Shown here: positions 1 through 10,209 of the stretch, piece by piece
Numbering within the stretch: the stretch's first letter is position 1
Layout of the letters: every line of letters begins with the position of its first letter
Notes under the pieces: model-generated
Seen by the model: the letters and a program-made list of their open reading frames with translations, nothing else
Database searches by the model: none
What the model was told of the DNA's origin: nothing
Made by a program: the position numbers and the translations under genes
Assembly: GCA_964035575.1 (NCBI GenBank)
Contig: OZ037863.1
Coordinates: forward strand, 908,001-972,000
Source: Rhynchopus sp. YZ270_cl-10
Taxonomy: Eukaryota; Euglenozoa; Diplonemea; Diplonemida; Diplonemidae
DNA: 64,000 bases
Reading direction: 5' to 3'

Positions 1-811
1 CCACCCCCTGCACAAACGAAGAAAGCCTTGAACCGCGAGGTGATCTCCCATCCGTTAAGCGCTACAGACTCTCTGAAGAAATTCGGTGTTAACAAAAAGG
101 GGGTGAATTTGTCGATCAAATTTTTCTCTTTTTTTTTTCAGAGGGAGAGAGAGAGAGAAGAGAGAGGTAGTGAGAACATCAAATGTTGGATTTTGAAGTC
201 GATTTGAAGTGGATTAGAAGAAGAAAAAAGAAGTCTCCGGTAAAATCAAAAGGGTTTCAAAATAGGAAGAAAAAAAGAGAGAAAATGCGACAACTTCTCT
301 TAAAATAAATGGGAGGTTGGGATGGGAGGGGGGGTATTTTTTTCGCTTCTTTGTTATTTAGTGTGGAAGCTGTCAATCATTTATTTTCCCCCCCCAGATT
401 ATCAAAAAACCCCCTTACTCACTCCCCTTCGAAAGGGGGGAGTGTGGTGATGTATGTGGGCATGTTGTATTCATGAGGCACATAATTCTCCGTTTTTGTG
501 TGTTTTTTGGGTCTCTGAGCTTTGCCTGGCTCATCTGTTTATGTGTAATGTGAAGAGATGGTGCAATGTAGTGTACCAGACATCTTCCAAAAGTCCCCCT
601 TATTTTTGTGTTTTTTATTTTCTTTTCTGTTCCCAGTTGTCGTTTTTAAATGACAGCTCAAATTCTGAACCATCCCCTTCCTCCCTTTACTATTTTGTGT
701 ATGTTTTTTCCCGTTTTTTTTTTTTAACTTGGTCTTCAAACCGATTCCCCCTATCTTCAAGTTTCCGTCGTACGGTGGAGCGTAGGTTCATCTTACCAAA
801 GCTTTTATTTA

Positions 812-972
812 AGGTGGCTAAGCACGAGAGGTTTAGGATCATCTTATAAACTTTTCTCTTTATTTATCAGATGCCAATATCGAAAATGGATTGTAAGACT
901 GCATGGTTGGGTGTCCACCCATCATGTACCAAGGTACACTGTTCACGAGAGGGCTGTTGTATTTCAAGTCAA
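812..972 (+). repeat. compound repeat: GCTTAG-type hairpin followed by family-C repeat
   Basis: Bases 812-850 form a degenerate copy of a hairpin module (GGCTAAGC...GGTTTAGGATCATC, then a T-rich run). Bases about 882-972 are a copy of the family-C repeat: GACTGCATGGTTGGG, GTCCACCC, GTACCAAGGTACACTG, TTCACGAGAGGGC, TTTCAAGTCAA. Further family-C copies lie near 22592, 27719, 28196, 48118, 53031, 58885, 60525 and (fragment) 62735. The element has internal hairpins (GTACC-AA-GGTAC) and no coding capacity. Confidence 0.7.
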
Positions 973-1320
973 AAATTCATTTTGTGTTGTATTTTTTTTT
1001 TTGTATGTTCGTCCGGAAAACTGATCAATCAAACAAAACAAAGAAAAAAAAAACTATTGCATCACATCAGTGCCTCTCACATCTCCCCCCGCCTCCCCTT
1101 TTTCAAACCCATTCAAAAAACCCCCATCCCTTTTTCTACTTTGGAAAACCATTTCGTTAGATGTACCCTCCCGTCCCCCCCGGGAGAAATTCACACAATG
1201 ACCATGTCACCCAGTAACATGCAATTTACCTTGTTACGTAACATGCTAAAACGGGTACCACGTTAAGATGTTTTTTTGTGTACCTACGTACAGTTTCCCT
1301 GTAAACGACTCCCAAGCGTA

Positions 1321-1352
1321 ACACTCCGGGGGTTCGATAACCCGCGGAGTGT
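1321..1352. repeat. perfect nested hairpin with B-box-like loop
   Basis: ACACTCCG at the left pairs with CGGAGTGT at the right, and GGGTT pairs with AACCC around a CGAT loop. The loop side reads GGTTCGATAACCC, close to the T-arm/B-box of tRNAs, but no acceptor, D or anticodon arm surrounds it. Related hairpins followed by the same GAGGCGTTTTGCACT-type tail occur near 9800 and 28460, so this is a dispersed module rather than a tRNA gene. Confidence 0.6.
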
Positions 1353-1410
1353 CAGTGTCTACATCCCCAGAGGCGTTTTGCACTATTAACTTCACATTTT
1401 TTTTTGCAGA

Positions 1411-2350
1411 AAATGTATGTCACCCATTCCATGAAAAACCGTATACAAAACCCCTGTTTTTGGTAAAGAAACTAGACAACTTCTACTCCACTAATCTTAT
1501 CGATTTTTTTTTTAATTGAAAGCGCCGAGCTCGGAAATTCACACTAGCGCATTTTCGACAACAAAAAAATACTTCATATTTCCGCAAACGATGTCGTCCG
1601 TGGCCACATAATTTTAACAGGGGCCCAGGTCCCCAAAAAAAAATATTTTTTCTCTTTTTTTGGAAGATCGGGTGCGAAATCTTTCAATTCCGGGGTCGGA
1701 CGATTTTTTTTGTGCATCTGTTGATGTCTATTATTTTTTGGGCAGTTCTTAGGCGGAAGGTACCTACTAGGAAGTGCCTTATGGTGCCCCTTTTACAGAG
1801 GAATTCCTCTATATTTTAAGGCCACGCTTTCGTCAACAAAAAATTGCCCAAGCACACGTTTGAAAGATGCATTGCAATATCTTGCAATTCCGGGGTCGTA
1901 CGACCAACGGGTAGACGCAGAAGGCGACCAGGGTACTACCGTATACCAGCGGCGAACACCCCATTTTCCAAGGTAATTTGCCCTGCTATATACAGCTATA
2001 GTGCACAAGTCTTCATGGTAAAAAAAGTAGACAACTTCTACTCCACTAATCTTCTCGATTTTTTTTTTAATGAAAAGCGCTGAGCTCGGAAATTCACACT
2101 AGCGGGGTTTTGGGGGGGTTTTGTGACCAGGAAATTGTCGAGGTAACTGGGAGATCCGGACCCAAAACTCTCCCACACATCCTCGGATGGGATTTTTTTT
2201 TTATTTTTTTTGAAAAAAATATTCTCAGATCCGGGGAGTCAAAATGAATCAAATGCGGGGTCGGACGATAAAAAATTTGCATCTGGGTTCTCTGAGTGAC
2301 TTTTTTGCAAAAGTATACGGAATTTCATGGAATGGGTGATGTACAAAATA
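1411..2350. mobile_element. putative TIR element with internal direct repeats
   Basis: Bases 1411-1448 and 2311-2350 are inverted copies of each other (CACCCATTCCATGAAA / TTTCATGGAATGGGTG, extending to GTATAC), about 38 bases with a few mismatches. Inside are direct repeats: about 1460-1556 and 2015-2105 share TTCTACTCCACTAATCTT and GAGCTCGGAAATTCACAC, and 1691-1722 and 2257-2287 share GGGGTCGGACGAT. A short related piece lies at 16241-16266. There is no transposase frame and no clear target-site duplication, so this would be a non-autonomous and partly decayed element. Confidence 0.5.
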
Positions 2351-2647
2351 ATATGAAAAAAAGTGTTACCCGTGGTTATTGTTCTATGTTTGATCTAGCG
2401 GTTAGGGATCATCTTACATTATATTCTCTTTTTTCCCCCAGAAAATATTTAAAAAAAAATCTGGGAAGTCTCGGAATCTAGAACCAGGGCAGTCTCGAAG
2501 CGCGTCCTGCATTTCTGTAAAGATGTTGTGTGCACGAGAGGCACATTCGTCTTGACAAACATTTCTTTTATCGATTTCATTTTGTTCTTATTTTTTTTTG
2601 TGCTTGCATCTGGGGGGCTGGTATTGTACATAGGTGGTACATACGTG

Positions 2648-2770
2648 CTATTGGGCAATTTGCGCGCTGCCATCCTTAGATGTGGTAGCCGTTTCTCAGG
2701 CTCCCTCTCCGGAATCGAACCCTAATTCCCCGTTACCCGTTACAGCCACGGTAGTCCCACTACACTACCC
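2648..2770 (-). rRNA. 18S rRNA fragment (pseudogene)
   Basis: Read on the minus strand this contains the highly conserved small-subunit rRNA stretch GGTTCGATTCCGGAGAGGG, then AGCCTGAGAAACGGCTACCA, then the GGCAGC...GCGCGCAAATTGCCCA segment, preceded by TAACGGGTAACGGGGAATTA. It corresponds to roughly human 18S positions 370-490. Homology stops at both ends, so this is an isolated ~120-base piece, not a functional rRNA gene. It is embedded in the hairpin-repeat region. Sequence identity was judged by eye. Confidence 0.85.
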
Positions 2771-3620
2771 CAGAGGTGTCTGCATCACTATTTTTTCTCT
2801 CTTTTGATGTAACATTATTATTTTTATGTTTTGCCTCAAAAGGGCCTATTTCTCTATCAAACTTTAAGGTGAGTTTGGATCATCTCAAGAAAAACTATTT
2901 TTTTTAGATGACTGACCACAGTCACAGGCTGTGGTTCACCCAAAGTTTTTCCCCTTTTTTTTCTGATGTCGCCGGTCATATGACTGGCTGTATCAGATCG
3001 GTTTGGCGTGGTGAACAAAAGAAATGCCCCACCATTATCCCCCCTTTCAACATCCCAACATATGCAGCAAAAAGTCGTACCTCTTTCTGATGTGTGTGCA
3101 CGAAAGGATATTTTTTCTACGGAACACCCTCCGTCCCCCACACCATAAAGACAAATACTATTCCTAAAAAAAAGTTGCGTGGAGCTCACACGAGAAAAAA
3201 GCGAGGTGTCTATTCACGGTATCAATTTTTCAACAAAAAAAACAACAATCGCTGGGGTGACACAAAAAAAAGTGGAGATTGCACAAACTGTGGCAACACA
3301 ACCGAGGCAACTACAGTACTCCAAAAATTTATCAAAAAAAAGTCGAAGAGAGTAGAGACTCACCCATTGCAGGGGGTTGTTTGATGTAAACAACGATGCA
3401 AAATGCAAAAATGTAAAAGAAAAAAAAAACGAAACCAACAAAAACAAAAAAAAAACACCAAAAATCTGGGAACTGGCGAGGGAGAAAGGTACCCCGAACG
3501 AAAAAAGGCCAACCCCCCTCTCTCTTTGTGTCTCTCCATTTCCCCCCTTCCACCTACATTCTCAACCCCCCTCTATGTCATATCACCAAAAACCCCCCTT
3601 TTCAGAAAACATACAACACC

Positions 3621-4787
3621 ATGGAGATTGTGGTCGAAAACATCAAGACCGGGTTTGATGAGGTGATTGACGTTGAGGGAGAGGAGACTGTGGGGAGTTT
3701 GAAGGAGAAGATTCTGTCGCATAGTACCACTTCCACGGCCCCGGCTGATGGGGACGAGACACCGGCGAAGTTGACTGTGGACGATGTGACGCTGAGCATG
3801 GACAGCGCACAGCGACGTCTGTTGGGAGACAACAGCGCGCCCATCAGAAGCACGGAGCTGTCCTCAGGTGACCGCCTATTCTACCGCCTCTCGCAGGGCA
3901 TCCGCCCTTGGGTCAGTCCTGCCAACTACCGTACTGTCTCCTCTGTGAAGAACCTCACCGTATCTGCCTGCGGACGCTACGCCGCTATGTCCACCCCACC
4001 CACGCATGAGAACCCCACCACCCCCATCACCATCATGGACCTCTCCTCCTCGAGTGTCATCGGGCATATCTCTGGCACCCACGTGCATATGGACATCACA
4101 CAGCGGCACATAGCGTACTGCCATGCAGGGGAATGGATAGTCACCTTGAAGGAGCATTTGACAGGAGAGGAGCAGGTGTTTGACTGCCTCGCGCCGGTGT
4201 GCAGGGTGTGTCTCGGGTGCGACGAACTGCTTGTTGTCGGGACAACGGAGAGCGTCCTGGTGGTCTCGTTGTTGAACGGCGGGACGGCGGTGTTGGACAT
4301 CCCTGGGGCAGGGTTTTCGTCGATAGCGGTGTCACCGTGCCTCGAGATGCTGGCCTTGCTCACACTGAGTGCCCCGCAGATTGCGAGCCTCCCCTCCGGA
4401 AGGAAGCTCCGCGACCTTGCTCTGCCTAAGGTGTACACCCAGAAGCCTGTGTTCTCACCAGACTCGCAGCTCCTCGCCTGTCCCTCTGGGGTGTTGGGGA
4501 CAACGTTGTGGTCGGTGGAAACAGGCAAGGTGACGCACTACCTGAAGGGACACACAGACACCGTCAGCAGTGTATGCTTCACAGCCTGCTCCAAGTATGT
4601 CCTCACGTCCGGTTGGGATGCAAAGGTGATTGTCCGGCGTGTTGACACAGCAGCGCAAGTGCATGTCTTCCGTCATGACGCATCAGTGTTCACCTGCGTT
4701 GTCTCAAAAGACTCAAAATACCTGGTCACCGAAGAAAAATACACAGTGACTGTTGGTAAAATGATAAAGTTGCCACCGCAGAAGTGA
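3621..4787 (+). CDS. ubiquitin-like header + WD40/beta-propeller protein
   Basis: 388 residues. The start at 3621 is chosen because it has a good context (ACACCATGG) and begins exactly at the domain, whereas an upstream in-frame extension would lie in a pyrimidine-rich leader ending in TTTTCAG. Residues 1-90 look like a beta-grasp/ubiquitin-like fold: MEIVVENIKTGFDEVIDVEG, then a helix-like VGSLKEKIL, and an ending RSTELSSGDRLFYRLS that parallels QLSAGDIVVLEK in the header of the 48-56 kb gene array. The rest is a degenerate beta-propeller. The clearest WD-like blades are near the C-terminus (HTDTVSSVCFTACSKYVLTS, WDAKVIVRRVD). No signal peptide or membrane segment is seen. Function is unknown; an adaptor or scaffold role is an inference. 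The gene is intronless as read. Confidence 0.8.
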   Translation: MEIVVENIKTGFDEVIDVEGEETVGSLKEKILSHSTTSTAPADGDETPAKLTVDDVTLSMDSAQRRLLGDNSAPIRSTELSSGDRLFYRLSQGIRPWVSPANYRTVSSVKNLTVSACGRYAAMSTPPTHENPTTPITIMDLSSSSVIGHISGTHVHMDITQRHIAYCHAGEWIVTLKEHLTGEEQVFDCLAPVCRVCLGCDELLVVGTTESVLVVSLLNGGTAVLDIPGAGFSSIAVSPCLEMLALLTLSAPQIASLPSGRKLRDLALPKVYTQKPVFSPDSQLLACPSGVLGTTLWSVETGKVTHYLKGHTDTVSSVCFTACSKYVLTSGWDAKVIVRRVDTAAQVHVFRHDASVFTCVVSKDSKYLVTEEKYTVTVGKMIKLPPQK

Positions 4788-5330
4788 GGGTGGCGTGTAA
4801 GATTAAAAAAAGAAGAAGAACAAATCGGTCGTTACGTTGATGTTCATTGCCGTCCACCAAATACCAAAAAAAAACAAAAAAGGAAAGCCCCCAAAAAATC
4901 CGTAAAGAACAACGTTTAGCTTTGGGGGTCTGGCGCAGTCCTGCAATATACACAGCTCTTCTGACCCCAGTTGTGATGCAGGGTGTGCTACTATCTCCCT
5001 TGTTCTCCCATCTTCCCTTTCCATCTGAAAGAGGAATTTTTTTTGTGATGTGATCAAGGTGACCAAGCACGTGAGGCTTAGGGTCATCTTATAAACCTTT
5101 CTTTTTTTTGTCCAAAGTAAATGAAAACATTTTTTATTACACTACTTTGTGAGCGGAAAGTGTCATCGTCGTTCACTCACCCTACCGTGCTCCGCAACAC
5201 CACCTTGTGGAAGCGTCAACGCATCAAACAGCTACAACAAAGGGGGATGAGGGCATTACAACTGACACCTTTTCTTTTTTCTTTTCATTTTTCGCACCCT
5301 CTTTGCCTTCTTTTCGTTTAGAAAAGAAAG
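4788..5330. other. intergenic region with hairpin-plus-T-run module
   Basis: Non-coding. Bases 5057-5110 carry a well-preserved copy of the hairpin module: GTGACCAAGC, loop, GAGGCTTAGGGTCATC, then TTATAAACC and a T run. TGACC-AAGC pairs with GCTT-GGTCA around a small bulge. Copies with compensating changes (TGACTAAGC/GCTTA) occur at 28681 and elsewhere. Confidence 0.6.
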
Positions 5331-5682
5331 TACCGTATTCGTAAAAATGTTCGACCGTAAAAAAGGACGAACTTCCAGAAGAAATCCTGAAAAGGACGAA
5401 CTTTATTACGGTCGAACATTAGTGCGGTCGAACATGTTTGCGGTATTTTTTTGTGATAGTGGTGTGGCCAGAATTCAAAAAAATGTACTTCTAATGTACC
5501 CCAAAAACCGGGTTTCGGGCCACACCACTATCACAAAAAAATTTCTACCACCAACTGTACTTATGTTCGACTGTAAAAAAAGACGAACTTCCAGAAAAAT
5601 CCGGAAAAGGACGAACTTTATTACGGTCGAACATATTTACGGTCGAATATTAGTACGGTCGAACATATTTACGAATACGGTA
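5331..5682. mobile_element. 352-bp MITE with nested inverted repeat
   Basis: The ends are inverted copies: TACCGTATTCGTAAAAATGT at the left and the complement of it, ending ACGAATACGGTA, at the right. GTTCGACCGTAA/TTACGGTCGAAC motifs are repeated several times next to both ends. TA at each outer edge could be a TA target duplication of the Tc1/mariner type. A second inverted repeat is nested inside (TTGTGATAGTGGTGTGGCC near 5450 and GGCCACACCACTATCACAA near 5520). No protein is encoded. Confidence 0.75.
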
Positions 5683-5944
5683 TCTGAAATAATCTGTTTC
5701 TTTCTTTCTTTCTTTTTTTTTGATTGCATATGATGAAAATACTTTCTTTCTTTCTTTTTTTTTTTTTTTTTTTGCGATTTTTTGTTTTGCGTGCATACCG
5801 ACCCACGAAGGTTAGCAACATACATACAGCTCACAAGACTAGACCCCGAAGGCCTATTTACATTCCGGGGTTTCTAACCTACTCTACATCACAACAGGAT
5901 ACGCACCTCTCTCCCTGTCTCACACCCCCTCCCCTCACCCAAGT

Positions 5945-8900
5945 ATGCCTGCTGATGGCGGACACTTGCCTCCTGCAGACAAAGCTAAGCAGAGAGTGTC
6001 TGAGAGCGTGACTAACCTGAAGTCAAAGGAGGACAAGCTGCAGAAGCAGATCCTAGCGTTAACGGAATGCAAGAAGGGAAAGGTGACCGTCAAAGAACTG
6101 AAGGACCTCGGCGTCCACGTGGACAATCTCACTAACGACAACCGCACCAATCAAGGCAAGAAAATAATCAACGCCGAGATCGCCGAGCTCGAGAAGCACC
6201 TGGGGGTATGTAACACTTGCTTTCCACACACACACATGTTTATGTTATCTGTCTAGCATGACCATTCGCAACATGTGTGTCGTGTAGAACTCTTTGTAGT
6301 TTCTATTCACTTAACCTTTGAGTTGAGTCATTACATGTGGTTGTACTGTCTGTGTGGCGTAGGGAACCTCAGACCTTTTGGAGGCACGGCGAGTGGTCTA
6401 CTCGCTTTTTACACCCATTTTTGGTTTTGTTTTTGTGAGCATGACCCATTCGCAACATGTGTGTTGGGGTTGCAAAGTCGGCACAGTGTGGTGCAACTTT
6501 GTTGTTATTTTGTTGTTTGTAGTTTTGTACATTCATTTTCCACACGTACAGCTAGTTCGCGAAGAGGTAGAAGCTGGGCAGAGAGTGACTAACCTGGAGT
6601 CAAAGGTGGACAAGCTGCAGAAGCAGATGACTGCGTTGGTGACTTTATTCAACGATAAGTCGGCTTGGGATGTGAACGGTGACATGAAATCTACCGTGAC
6701 GCTGCCTGATGTACTGACCAACCTGTTCATGGGGACTCCTACAAAAAGCGCTATGAAGAAGATGCACGCCGAGCTCAATGTGGAGAAGACAGTATGACCC
6801 TTGCTTTCCACACCCGTTTTTATTTGTGTTGGGGTTGCAAAGTCGGCAGTGGTGATGCGCAGTGTGGTGCAACTTTGTTGTTATTTTATTGTTTGTAGAT
6901 TTGTACATTCATTTTCCACACTTACAGAGCGTCAATACGCAGCTGGGGTTTGCTATCAAGCTGCGTGCGAACGTTACAGAACAGCAGCCATTTGATCTCG
7001 ACGTTCTCGCGAAGATGGACACTCCGCTACGCACACCAAGTACCGAGGGCATGAAAACGCGCATTGGGCGTGACGGGTTCAACAAGGTGTTGGTCTCCAC
7101 TGTGAAGGAGATCAAACCACACGCTCAAATGATAATGCAACACACAAGAGCACTGGTGTTGGCGTGTGGATCTGGAGTGGGGAAGACGTTTGGCACATTG
7201 ACAGCACGGCAAGGTTTTAAAGAGCAGGACAAGGAAAAGAAGTACAATCCGGTGGTGGCATACATTGGCTTCAACTGCAGATCACTTATGAGTGATGACG
7301 AAAGATCCTTCCTCAAAGCGAACCCAACAGAGGAATCCATAAGAGTGCTGTTGTTCTCCCGCTTGTTTGCTTGGCTCAATGCATACAAGCAGCTACAGAA
7401 GAAAGCTGACATTGACACTAAAAAATCGGACGTGCAGAAGCAGTTCACACTCCCCACCCTGACCAAGGAACTGCTTCGGCGCGTGCACTGGCCCACAATA
7501 AAATTAAAAGTGACGGAGATACTCGAGCAGCTAGCCCAGGAACAGCCCACCCTTGTGCTCATCATAGTCGTCGATGAAGGTCAGATGCTGGATGAGCAAT
7601 GTCCAGATGGCGCACGGTTTGCTCTGAGGTACCTGCGAGAGCTTCAAATGCTGATGGGTGTGCGAGTGAGGGTGCTTCCTGTATGCACGGGGATCGACCC
7701 GCAGACCCACCTCCATGATGAAACAGAAGGCAAAAATATCTCCCTCAGCACACAAGAGGAGGCTTTGCTGAGCCAGGAAGAGTTTCGCCAGCTTGTTTCC
7801 AATGCATGGAAGAAGGTAGTTTCCAAAAAAAGGACCAAAAGGTGCAAAGTGTTCGATGATGACATCCGTCTCTTTGCAGCATTCGCATGGCCACGAGCGA
7901 GACTGGTTATGACTATACCAAGTGATAAGGACTTCACCATTTATCCGCACTCGACAACTCTCGTTTGGGAGAAAGGGATGGATGTTCGACGGGTTCTTCA
8001 GGCAGCTGCAGACTGCACACATCTCAAGAGTGGCAAAGTGCCTGTAAACATGGTTCGTCTGGTGGATCAGGAGGGGAAGCAACGTCCGTTGATTGACTAC
8101 AGCCTGCTTCATAGCATCGCGATAGCGTTGCAAATTCCACCTGAGTTCGTTTCTCTTCCTGACACGGTGAAGCTGTCAGATCTTCACCCGGATTGGCACA
8201 ACTTCGAGGCTATCGCCTTCCAGACTTTGGCTCTTTTCTTGAGCTTCTTCTATCACGGCAGGAAAAACGACAACTACCTGCCGACGTCTGCAAATACAAA
8301 GCCACTACGGAAGTGGTTTCCACTTTCTGCACGGAAGGTTATGCGGCAGAAACTGGGCCCAGGCAAGGGTCATCCCTTCCACAGTACAAAATCCAATGAA
8401 CGCACAGCACTCAGCGACGAGTTTGAGAAGTCGCTTAAAAATCTGGACACTCACGGCGACGCAATTCTGCTGCATTGCGGTGAATCAGCACCGTTGGACT
8501 TCATTTTGGTGACGTTGGAGAAGCAGAAGACGAAGCATACACTACAGATCCGCTACGCAGATGCGAAGTTCAAGACTGACCCAATCAACAATGGTCGTTA
8601 CATGACCGAAAAGACCAGGATGCTCAAGAAGGCGAAGCACGTCCACCTATCACTACAGGCTCTTCTCGATAAGCCCAAGAATGTCGAGCATCTCAGCAAC
8701 TGCAGCGTGGCTCCATGGAAAGACCATGATTTCCTTCTCATCACCAACTCCGAGCTCAAAGATGACTGTGTGATGAGTCCTGAGACGACAACGTGGGAGC
8801 CAATGACGACACTGCTGTACAGTAGTACTGGAGAAGAAGAGGTGACTGAGGTCAAGGTATTACCACCCGCAACTGTGTTGTCATCGCGTCCTGTGTGGCC

Positions 8901-9021
8901 TGCATTGCTGTCTCGGGGCTCGCATATTCCCAACCACATGTGGAAGACACTTCTACCCCCGACCAGAGCAATGATGACGAGACACGTGCCGTTCTTCCGG
9001 AGAATCTGTAAACTAATTTAG
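5945..9021 (+). CDS. Crinkler/RHS-like P-loop NTPase with nuclease-like C-terminus (three exons)
   Basis: Exons are read as 5945-6205, 6552-6791 and 6928-9021, all phase 0, with GTATG donors and TACAG acceptors; the product is ~864 residues. Exons 1 and 2 encode two related helical segments (VTNLKSKEDKLQKQILAL / VTNLESKVDKLQKQMTAL). Exon 3 encodes a P-loop ATPase: Walker A GSGVGKT at about residues 248-254, a hydrophobic strand ending VVDEGQ (Walker B, about D383/E384), and a sensor-like strand RVLPVCTGID. Near residues 690-717, LDFILVTLEKQ...LQIRYADAK resembles a PD-(D/E)xK restriction-endonuclease-fold core (D...QxxxxDAK), though this is weak. Such NTPase-nuclease fusions are typical of the Crinkler-RHS effector class, which often spreads near transposons. 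It is not header-fused here. It could instead be a transposon-derived AAA protein. The C-terminal boundary is uncertain. Confidence 0.65.
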
Positions 9022-10209
9022 AAGACCAAACCACTAAGCAACAGAGCTGGCGGAGTGATGTGTGGCTGCCATGTTTCTGTAGTGAGTGAAGTAATCAACT
9101 GACCTCGTGAATAGCAATGTGCCAAACAAATGAATGCCACGTGATGATCACGTCGCGAACATCAAATCGATGGTACGTGATCACTATGGTCGGCATCCCC
9201 GGGTCTGGCAAAATGTATTTCCCAGAGATCCGTTTTGTCTGGACTTCGTTGACATACTTATTCGATCAGGAACTGGAAGAAAGGGAGCAAAAAGAGGACT
9301 GCACATATCCATCTCGGCAGTCTAGATGAAGACGAGGCATTTGGGGTACTGAAGTTTGTGCCCTCCCTGCAAAGAGAAAGTGAAGGGTTCCTCTAAAGTG
9401 CAATGGGCCTTCAATCTGTGCTCGGGAAGTATCGGGAAAGAAAGTAAGGGAAAGCAAACTTCTCGTCTGCGTGCGCGTCGGGACGTCCCCCAGAAAAACC
9501 CAAGCAGGCAGGCAAAAAAAAGTTTGTTTTAATGGTGTGATTTTTCCAAAAATTAGGTGTAAATTGGGCACTTCTAGGGTATAGTGATTTCCCTTAGGGC
9601 ACTTCCTTAAGGAAAACGTGATTTTCCCCCCGAGCTTTCCCTGTGGTTAGTAGCCTTGTTTTCGCAAAAAGTTGGTACAGTATACAGTTCAGTATACTGT
9701 ATACTGTACTGTTGCAACTTTCTCCCTCCCCACCCACCCATACATTTTTCTCGACTTTTACTACCGACGCTTACGATAGACGATTCTCTTCCCCCCACAC
9801 CCCTTTTTATTTTGGTTCAATAACCACCGAGGCCTTTGCACTTTCAACTTCTCTTTTTTTCCCTGATGTCTGGCCAGGCAGGGTTACGCTGCTGAAGACA
9901 GGAACTCCAGGTAGATTTTGGGTGCTCGAACTCCGGCGGAGGAACACGCTCCAGACAGCACTGTTGCAGTTGGTCAACTCCCCCCCCCAGACTGCAGACT
10001 AAATCATTTAATTAATTACCAGACCCCCAATCCTTAGTCTGCAGACTGCTCCCCCCCCCTTCTTTTCAACTACCATCTCTTTTACAGCACACAACCTTTT
10101 CTCTACACAGCCCACCTCTCTCTTCAATTTTTTTCCATTAATTTCCCCTACAAAACATTCTTCCTTCTCCCTCTCCCTCTCCTCCTCTCTTCTCCCTCCC
10201 CCCTCCCCA
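9022..10209. other. intergenic region; short orphan frame and palindromes
   Basis: Bases 9117-9329 keep two overlapping open frames (one containing VGIPGSGKM, the other DHVANIKSMVRDHYGRHPRV) that may be remnants or an unrecognised 3' exon of the preceding gene; neither is supported further. Bases about 9676-9710 hold overlapping GTATAC/CAGTATACTG palindromes. Bases about 9800-9850 hold a GGTTCAATAACC hairpin with the GAGGCCTTTGCACTTTCAAC tail shared with copies near 1330 and 28520. A long pyrimidine tract precedes the next gene. Confidence 0.5.

Larger units (their letters stand above)
1..3620. other. gene-free repeat-rich leader region
   Basis: No convincing coding sequence is seen in these 3.6 kb. 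Open frames are short, low-complexity and run through homopolymers. The stretch holds several short repeat modules that recur elsewhere in the window (listed separately), one TIR-bounded element, an 18S rRNA fragment on the minus strand, and long A, T and C/G runs. The last 100 bases are a pyrimidine-rich tract ending in CCCCTTTTCAG, 20 bases before the first gene, which could act as a splice acceptor for the leader. Confidence 0.7.

Noticed and set aside
454-1266. Two 131-codon frames in the first kb
   Set aside because: Homopolymer-driven and overlapping the dispersed repeats; no coding character.
1321-1352. tRNA gene suspected from the GGTTCGA motif
   Set aside because: Only a hairpin; no acceptor, D or anticodon arms. 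The 18S stretch at 2648 also contains GGTTCGATTCC and explains a similar false hit.
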